Source of the DNA: Reticulitermes speratus
Lineage: Eukaryota > Arthropoda > Insecta > Blattodea > Rhinotermitidae
Reading direction: 5' to 3'
DNA length: 64,000 nucleotides
NCBI GenBank assembly: GCA_021186555.1
Contig: JAJKFL010000012.1
Location: 21,587,711-21,651,710, forward strand
A program made the translations under genes and the position numbers. The notes under the pieces were generated by a model. The model saw only the letters and a list, made by a program, of their open reading frames with translations, made no database searches and was not told where the DNA came from. Positions 56,955-64,000 of the stretch are shown here, piece after piece (position 1 is the stretch's first letter; each line of letters starts with the position of its first letter).

Positions 56955-57150
56955 CACGATTTATACGACAGGTGACGACACACAATGACCATACAACACA
57001 TTTTAAGTATTATACGTTTTATACGACAGGTGACGACACATAATGACCATACAACACATGTTAAGTATTATACGTTTTATACGACAGGTGACGACACATA
57101 ATGACCATACAACACATGTTAAGTATTATACGTTTTATACGACAGGGCTA
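56955..57150. repeat. 58-bp tandem repeat, block 1 (about 3.4 copies)
   Basis: The unit starts ACGTTTTATACGACAGGTGA and continues CGACACATAATGACCATACA. Unit starts fall at 57014, 57072 and 57130. Confidence 0.9.
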
Positions 57151-57416
57151 ATACCATACAACTTACGATTTTAATATATACAGCTCTTAATCTCAGTGCG
57201 ACGACACATAAGAATGCACACTGTTAAATATAATTATTATGGCGACAGGTATGAATATATATGCCTAATCACGGAACATTTAATTAATTATATCTTTATA
57301 TTCACCGTTTAGAATATATTACTTACTATGCACGTTTAGAGCATGACTGTTTTGATAACGCACGCGACACAAAAAGAACCATCCACATCACACCTGAAAT
57401 TCAAGTTATTAACTAC
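57151..57416. repeat. Spacer between 58-bp blocks, duplicate of the left flank
   Basis: The spacer repeats the left flank in order: 'cagctcttaatctc', 'gcctaatcacggaacatt', 'ttagaatatatt', 'gactgttttgat', 'cgcacgcgacacaaa'. Diverged, with deletions. A larger composite repeat therefore contains the array. Confidence 0.55.
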
Positions 57417-57705
57417 ACGTTTTATACGACAGGTGACGACACATAATGACCATACAACACATGTTAAGTATTATACGTTTTATATGACAGGTGACGACAC
57501 ATAATGACCATACAACACATGTCAAGTATTATACGTTTTATATGACAGGTGACGAACATAATGACCATACAACACATGTTAAGTATTATACGTTTTATAT
57601 CGACAGGTGACGACACATAATGACCATACAACACATGTAAGTATTATACGTTTTATACGACAGGTGACGACACATAATGACCATACAACACATGTTAAGT
57701 ATTCT
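57417..57705. repeat. 58-bp tandem repeat, block 2 (about 5 copies)
   Basis: Same unit as block 1, with starts at 57417, 57475 and 57533 and then slightly shorter units from single-base deletions. Confidence 0.9.
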
Positions 57706-57744
57706 TTCCTTTCCCACTTTTACAAATACAATGATAAACAAGTG

Positions 57745-57935
57745 GAGCCAGAGTAGCGCGTCGGCATAGCGACTAGGCCACGGACTGAATGGTCCGGGGC
57801 TCGAATCCCGGTAAGGGCTAAATGCTTTTCTCTTCTCCAAAACGTCCAGACTGGATCTGGGGTACCCATGCCCGTTTCCGGCCGGGGTGTTTAAGTAAAA
57901 GACTCGCTTCCATCTAATCCCGAAGTTAGAGTAAA
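57745..57935 (+). mobile_element. SINE family C, internally deleted
   Basis: Good tRNA-like head (GTCGGCATAGCGACTAGGCC; B-box GGCTCGAATCCC) and 'tctcttctccaaaacgtcca'; the middle is shortened and the end is 'ctaatcccgaagttag'. Confidence 0.72.
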
Positions 57936-58179
57936 ACTAAACATCTACAACTTTATGTGCCTTTTGGTAAGTACAGGGACAACTGTGCCCTTGTAATGCT
58001 AAATAGACCATACTTTATACGTTTTCCAAACGAATAGAACCGCGACGGTATTACACGTAGGCCTATATATACGAAAGTTTAAGGCCCCACTAACTCACTA
58101 ATTCCATAGAGCAGGATACCTCTTGAGAAGGTAATAGCCTTCAGCTTACAAAACATTTGCCGCTTTCTACAGAATGCGA

Positions 58180-58620
58180 AATTTCTTTGGCGTATTCGCA
58201 ACAGACAGTCACTTGTCCCTATCCTGAGCCAGATAAATCCAGACCACGCCTTTTCATCCTATTTCTTTAAAACTAACATTAATATTACCCTCCCAACTAG
58301 GCCTAGTCCTTCGAAGTTCTTTCGGCATTCCCCATAAAAGCATGGTAAGCATTTCTCTCTCCCCCATGCGTTCCACAAGCACCGTCCATCTCATCCTCCT
58401 TGATTTGATCACGCTAACAATACTCGTGTGAAGAGTACAAACCATTAAGCTATCCCTTATACACTTTCTGCTTCCTGTTACTTACTCCCTCTTAGGCCCA
58501 AATATCTTCCTCAGCACCTATTCTCTTACACCCTGAGCCTACATTCTTCGCTTAATGTGATAGACCAAGTTTCACACCCATACAAAATGGCAGAAATTAT
58601 TAATACAGCGTTTGTCTGCT
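58180..58620 (-). pseudogene. LINE C-terminal fragment
   Basis: The - strand has an upstream 'FENxVLR'-like region, then IKSRRMRWTVLVERMGE, a stretch with W-GNINVSFKEIG, and 'DLSGSG' replacing the usual LAQD...RW end. This is the post-RT tail (IKSRRLRWxGHVxRM) of an insect LINE. It has several frameshifts, no RT domain, and is old. Confidence 0.62.
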
Positions 58621-58740
58621 ATGCGACGCCGTGTAGTTTGGTAGAGAGGTACCAACTGCGTCTATCTTAACGATAGTATAAGGATAGTGCTTCGCTTCTA
58701 CCAAACTTCTTGACGTAACATCTTACGTCAGAAGATCGCA
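58621..58740 (+). repeat. Interspersed repeat V, copy 3
   Basis: 'gcgacgccgtgtagtttggt' then 'agagaggtaccaac' matches the 47.9-kb copy. It contains an inner inverted pair TTGGTAGA...TCTACCAA (58636/58696). Confidence 0.5.
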
Positions 58741-60414
58741 GTCCCGAAGCAGCAGGCCGGACACGGACGGTTCTTGTCCGGAAGGCAGTGAACCGCGTAG
58801 TGTTGAGTGTGTGTGAATGATGGGGCGCCGGGCTCGTGACAGACAGCTACCTGAGTAAAACATCACATTGCTGTTACTGTGCAGCAGAGCATGTGGAAAA
58901 CCATGGTTCAAGTTCTGAAGCCTCCTCATCTATTCTGTAACGTGCGGCAAATCTAAAGTGTTGCATTTGAATTCACAGTTTGTGAGTCCAAATGTCGTAC
59001 ACCGTCGTCAGACCTCTACAGAATAGTACAAGTTTTCCACCCCATCACTTCTGCAATCAATTGAGCTGCTGTATATCCCCCCATGTCCTACAGGACTAAA
59101 GAAGTATAGATAAAATCGCACTGTATTTAGTACAGGGGATGAACAGATACAGCGATTTTAACAATATTTAGGCCTATTTGACAACAGCGGCACTTGTGTA
59201 ATAAACTGAGTTTCTCTCAAAGTTTAGTCCATTTTATAAGATTCTCCGAAACATCTCGCCACCAAAAGGTCAGAATGAACTTATCATGTGTGCTCAGTAG
59301 ATCACTCCCTGCGAAAGCTGCTACCCGCACAGCTAGTCAACAACTATCTCACCTTTCACAGAACTCGCCGCAATGGCAAGAGCCTCTCGCTGGTCCCCAT
59401 CATGAGCCAAACGGATTTAGTTCCTTCCCTTACCTACAAATTTATCACATTTCTCTACGATCTATTTTAACAGTTTTCTCCAATATGCGTACAATTTAAA
59501 CCTAACAGAGATGAAATAAATGCGAAATTTATTACAGATAATTATGCCCTATATTTGTACAGTATTTAGGCACGTAGGTATAATTTTATCTTCGTGCACA
59601 AATGACACAATAATCAGCCAGTGTCACTGACACACGTGTTTGCTCAGTCAGCGTAACATTTAAAATTATTAGGTTTTATTAATTATATCACGGCTACAAG
59701 GGCTAATTGAAAATTCGTGTCCAAACTCTCAAGCTTGAGTTTCTGCCCTCAAGAGCGTTCGCATCCCTGTTGCCGGCGGTACGTATTTGTCACGTACGCT
59801 AGCAACAGTGCCACAATACATGGAAGATCCTATCATGCTCGCTTGTAGCTCTGTTGCTAGAGTACGAAGAAAGAACAAACTAATAATGTATTTTACTCGA
59901 GAGAAGGCAGTTGACCTGCACAGCGTGGGCAGAGTCGTTTAAACGCCCGTGACGATGGTGGGGGGAAAACATATACATCCTGTTAAAAACATGAGTCTCT
60001 ATCACTGCATGACCTTCTGTCCACTGTTTGCCATTTGCTACGTGTTTCGTTTATATAAAGCTTAAGTCAAATTTATGTACAACTCTAACAACACAGAACA
60101 CGACAGAAAACAAATGTATTAAATATCTCAAAAGCACAAAACTCGACTAGACTTCAACCCACTGGGATACGTCTGTTACTGGTCACAAATAAGGAACGGT
60201 CGACTTTGCCCAGCGCAAACCGCTGCCAAGGTCAACTGCAAACTCCAGAGTCACCAGAATTTAGCCTTAGTCTAGGGAAGAATGCGCCAAAACAGTTGTG
60301 GAATGCGTAAACTTCCTAACTTGTTTCTGTGTTTGTGTTGTGCTGTGTAAGACCGATCTCTCGTTCAACCGTCCTATAGCTTGCAGACAGACAGGCTACG
60401 CGATTGAATCAAGG
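58741..60414. other. Unassigned sequence
   Basis: About 1.7 kb with no recognised gene or repeat; overlapping short frames at 59194-59499 have no domain. Confidence 0.4.
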
Positions 60415-60695
60415 CACTGGGATGGCACAGCCAGTACAGCGACTATGTTACGACCGAGAAACTGGGTTTCGATTCCCGGAAGGAGTAACAGGTTTGTCTC
60501 TTCTTCAAAGCGACCAGACCGGCAGTGGGTCCCACCCACCTTCGTCTCCAAAGGGTACCGGCTGCTCTTTAATCGTAGATAAGTCTGCCGGGGCCTGGGA
60601 CGTATACACCATCAGGTACTGAGGTTAAGAATGCATGGAGCTATACCTTCCCTCCTCCATATGCCCTCCTGGCGCAGTGCTTAATTAAGAAGGAA
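60415..60695 (+). mobile_element. SINE family C, diverged
   Basis: Head 'ggcacagccagtacagcgac' with a B-box-like GGTTTCGATTCCC; body 'tctcttcttcaaagcgacc', 'gggtaccggctgctcttt', 'gaggttaagaatgcatgg' and 'agctataccttccctcc'; ends near 'gcgcagtgcttaatt'. Confidence 0.7.
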
Positions 60696-60812
60696 GACAG
60701 TGTTACCTGTTTCTTGTATATTGGTGACATGAAGGCAGCAAGAAGTGTGAGATTGAAGTCCCCATTACTCTGTGTAATATGACACAAGCTAATAGAGTTC
60801 GTAGCCCATAAT

Positions 60813-60817
<5 letters not shown>

Positions 60818-60864
<47 letters not shown>
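60818..60864. repeat. (TG)n microsatellite
   Basis: About 23 TG units without interruption. Confidence 0.97.
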
Positions 60865-60866
<2 letters not shown>

Positions 60867-60920
60867 GGAAATGAAACCTGATTTTTATCCAATAGGCATG
60901 CTTACGTTTTGACTGGTATT

Positions 60921-61315
60921 TAGGCGCGTTCGCAACATTGCGAAAAGCGATTATTAGTTTCATCATATCTGTCTATCTCTCCGTCCGTCTGAATGTCCGC
61001 ATGGAACAACTGGGCTCCCAGTGGACGGATTTGCATGAAATTTGATATTTGAGTATTTCTCGAAAATTTGTCAAGGAAATTCAAGTTTGATTCAAATTTA
61101 AGGAGAATAACGGGTACTTTACATGACGACGTTACTATATTTATTAGAATACCTCACTGAATTCTTCTTAGAATGAGAAATGTTTCAGGCAGAAGTTGTA
61201 TAGAAAATCAAAACATACATTTTATTTTCAATAACATTTTTCCGAGGGTCGTGTCGTTTATGAGATAATGACGAAAATTATGGTAGAGCCAGACAGGCCA
61301 CAGATGACAATATAA
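60921..61315 (+). repeat. Interspersed repeat R, copy 3, uninterrupted
   Basis: TTTAGGCGCGTTCGC, a TCTG/TCCG-rich tract, 'aactgggctcccagtggacg', 'gatatttgagtatt', 'gggtactttacatgacgacg' and the end 'gccacagatgacaat'. It serves as the empty-site reference for the 49-kb insertion. It abuts the LINE's GAA tail. Confidence 0.72.
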
Positions 61316-61736
61316 CTTCTTCTTCTTCTTCTTCTTCTTCGCTGGCTCTACAACCGGTGGGTTTTGGCCTCGTTGACAACTGCCCTCCAGACTTCTCTAT
61401 CGGCTGCTTTTATCCTCCATCCTCTGATTCCCATTGTCGCCAGGTCCGTCATCACATCTTCTATCCACCTCATCCTAGGACGTCCCCTTCTTCTTCTGTT
61501 ATCGAGTCTTCCTTTCAGCATTCTTTTTGGCATCTGCGTTTCTGGCATTCGTTCTACGTGGCCCAGCCACCTTAGTCTCTGTGCCTTGATAAATCTCACT
61601 ATGTCCTGACCCTCTATCAATCTGTCAAGCTCCTGGTTATATCTTATTCTCCAGCCATTTGTATCTTGGACCGGTCCGAATATTCTCCGTAATATTTTTC
61701 TCTCAAAACATCTCAGCGCATTCTCCTCTCCAGTTC

Positions 61737-62411
61737 TAAGGTGGGGCGCCGATATGCAATTTTTAGTTGCGCAACGGTTTGATTGCATGAATAACAACCG
61801 AAGAGTTAAATGGGACTCCGCCGACTTGCAACCGTTTAGTCTGCCAACTGTTTAGTTTGTAATTTTCCACAAACCAACAGCAATCGTCTGATTGCGCAAT
61901 CGTTCTGTAAACCACAGTATCCAATGGACGTCCGCTCACATGAAACAAAACAGTCTCTTCTTATAACTAAAGCAAGCAACATGTCTTTGCTCTTAGAACT
62001 GATAGCCTCTCTTCTGGAGAGATAGCCTGTCTCCATTTGGTGTTCTGATATGTTATTGAAGGTCCCACAAGTTTCAGAATTTCGTCAAAATTGTTCACAC
62101 TCATACGATAATAATTAAAAAATTTATTTGGATGTGCCCTTAAATTTTCATAAATTTTATGAACCTGTCCTTTTAACAAGCGTTGAGTTGTTAGTGGATG
62201 CACCCAAAATCGTCTTTTATTCTTCAGTTTTCTTCTCCTCGAAATTTCGAGGGCACAGATACAAGCCACTTCCACGACGTCCATCGCATCTATCGCATGT
62301 GTGCCGCTACGTCAGTCGGCCGATCTTTTGATTGCATATGTGAGCGGGGCACGGCATCTCGGAACCAAATGATTGCACAACTGAAAAATTGCATGTCGGC
62401 GCTCCACCTTA
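61737..62411 (-). mobile_element. PIF/Harbinger DNA transposon derivative, internally deleted
   Basis: The element 61740-62408 (669 bp) has terminal inverted repeats GGTGGGGCGCCGATATGCAA and GGTGGAGCGCCGACATGCAA (each read inwards, continuing to about 27 bp). It is flanked by TAA (61737-61739) and TTA (62409-62411). The - strand frame 62284-61967 encodes the N-terminal region of a HARBI1-type transposase: RRFWVHPLTTQRLLKG, FFNYYRMSVNNFDEILKLVG, AISPEERLSVLR. The DDE core is missing. Removing the element plus one TTA restores the LINE reading frame, which confirms the boundaries and the 3-bp TWA target. Confidence 0.88.
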
Positions 62412-63490
62412 ATGTCCAAGTTTCCGATCCGTATGTGACAACAGTCGCACTAGTGTTCTATATATTTTAACTTCAGTATTCCTTGTTAGCAGATTGCTTT
62501 TAAAAAGTTTTAAGTTAGAGTAATATGCTGTATTTCCATTCTGTATCCTATCCTTGATACAGTCACTTATTTCATTTTGGCTGTTAACCAGGGCTCCCAG
62601 ATATCTGAACTGACTCACCCCTTCAAATGTCCTATTACCTATGTTAATGTTTTGTGGTAGGCCTATTCTTGATGTGGACATGACCATATATTTCGTTTTC
62701 CCTTCGTTCACAACTAGACCATACCTTTCAGCTTCCTTTTCCAATTCTAAGTATATTTGTTTAAGAGTTGACATATTCCTGGTAACAATGACTATGTCAT
62801 TTATTAACAACTTGATGTAGGACAAGATCGAAGAGTACTGTTGATAATCCCTCACCCTACTTTACACCTACATTGTATGTAAATGCGTTGCTCAACTTAT
62901 TTCCTATTTTGACTCGTGCTTTGGTGTTTTCCATAGTCATTCGTACCATTCTAATTAATTTTCCAGGAACGTTCATTTCCTTTAAAGCCTTGTATCATTC
63001 ATCTCTGCTTAACTATCAAATGCCTGTTTAAAGTCTATAAACAACATGTATAAATCCCGTTCATGTTCATAAAACTTTTCAATCATTTGCCTAATTATAA
63101 AGATTTGGTCCGTTGTGCTTCTCTGGGGTCGAAATCCACATTGATATTCCTCTAGCAAATCTTCTGAGTACCTCTTCATTCTTTCGTTCAGGATGCTGGA
63201 CATTACCTTGTACACTACATTGAGTAGTGTAATGCCTCTATAGTTTTCACATGCCAGCTTATCACCTTTTTTGAAGATGGGACATATCACACCCATTTTC
63301 CAGCTTTCTAGCATGGTTTCCTCATCCCATATTCTATATATCAGTCTGTGTATAGCATTCTCCAACCCTTCTCCTCCATATTTGATCATCTCTGCCACTA
63401 TCCAATCTTCCCCGGCACCTTATTATTTTTCATCTTTTTAATTGCCTCTGCTACTTCCTGTCTTGTAGCGTTCATCAGATTTTCTACTAT

Positions 63491-63610
63491 CTGTCCATTT
63501 GATGGGTTAGAGCAGTCTAACTGTCCATTTGATGGGTTAGAGCAGTCTAACTGTCCATTTGATGGGTTAGAGCAGTCTAACTGTCCATTTGATGGGTTAG
63601 AGCAGACTAA
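63491..63610 (-). repeat. 30-bp tandem repeat inside the LINE ORF, 4 copies
   Basis: Units at 63491, 63521, 63551 and 63581; three are identical and the fourth has one change. They keep frame and encode NGQLDCSNPS repeats on the - strand, in the linker before the reverse transcriptase fingers. Confidence 0.92.
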
Positions 63611-64000
63611 CTGTCCATTCTCAGTAACTGTGTTTTTATTGAGGAGGTCACTAAAGTGTTCAGCCCATCTGTCCAATATTACTTTTTCTTCTCCCAGCAC
63701 TTACCCATGCTTATCTCTACATCTTCTTTCTCTATGTTGAAATTCTTTTCTTATTCTATCCATAGCTGAATAGAATTTTTTGATTTCACTCCCTTGATTT
63801 AATATCTCTATTTCTTCTATTTCTCCCTTTAGTCTTTCTTTTTTTCTTTCTTTTACATATTCTATTGGCTTTCAATCTTAGTTGTTTATATTTTTCGCAA
63901 TTCCCTCTTGTTTCTCTACGTATCATCTTCTCCCTTGACTTATTTTTTTTCGTCTATGGCCTCTCTGCACTCTTGGTAAAACCATTCATTTCTTACTAGT

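Larger units (their letters stand above)
61316..64000 (-). pseudogene. Second non-LTR retrotransposon (LINE), dead, nested insertion
   Basis: The - strand encodes a LINE polyprotein from beyond 64000 down to a TAG at 61348-61350, then 7 nt and a (GAA)n tail (61340-61316). Domains in order: linker with 10-residue repeats (63611-63490), [18 protein letters not shown] fingers ([37 protein letters not shown]), motif A ([10 protein letters not shown]), GVK.G.GLS, thumb (GLVVNEGKTKYMVMS), and C-terminal FERKILRRIFGPVQD, QRLRWLGHVERM, RRRGRPRMRWIEDV. It is dead: stops and frameshifts near 63400 and 62985-63005, loss of the YADD region (only a final Asp before IVIVT near 62790), a 1-nt deletion near 62450, and a DNA transposon at 61740-62408. 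Confidence 0.85.

Overview
Eukaryotic, most likely arthropod, nuclear DNA. The window is AT-rich, gene-poor and intron-like. It is full of tRNA-derived SINEs, decayed non-LTR retrotransposons, internally deleted DNA transposons and tandem repeats. The retrotransposon proteins and SINE heads resemble cockroach-type insect repeats as I remember them, so a blattodean insect is my inference; no database was searched. No bacterial genes, operons, CRISPR arrays, rRNA or functional tRNA genes are visible.

Host gene: one protein-coding gene is well supported, on the + strand in the first 10 kb. Its three last exons (4071-4213, 7982-8099, 9461-9645) join in phase and encode the C-terminus of a nose-resistant-to-fluoxetine (NRF-6)-like membrane acyltransferase. 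The 5' exons lie outside the window. One intron holds a 32-bp minisatellite.

Mobile DNA by region (family names A-D, R and V are mine). From 2.9 to 24 kb there are several tRNA-derived SINE families, many with visible target-site duplications. At 24.9-26.5 kb a hAT transposase remnant, duplicated in inverted orientation at 44 kb, is followed by an internally deleted mariner element. At 28-32 kb there is a 33-bp minisatellite and a 1-kb GTGA satellite. At 38-39.7 kb lies an RTE/BovB-like LINE with an intact YADD motif and one frameshift. From 46.6 to 51.7 kb there is a cluster of palindromic elements. At 57 kb there is a 58-bp tandem array. At 61.3-64 kb a second, dead LINE is interrupted by a PIF/Harbinger derivative.

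Most interesting signal: at least ten short segments on both strands carry the hammerhead-ribozyme core (CTGANGA, a hairpin, GAAAC, then a tiny helix III and a GTA, GTC or GTT cleavage triplet). Several sit in palindromic elements of about 200-430 bp whose arms begin with a shared CCAAC...ATGCAC motif, and three of these have 11-13 bp target-site duplications. They look like non-autonomous relatives of Penelope-like elements, which are known to carry minimal hammerheads. Two palindromes have a ribozyme on each strand, and at least one family member has lost the core but kept the palindrome.
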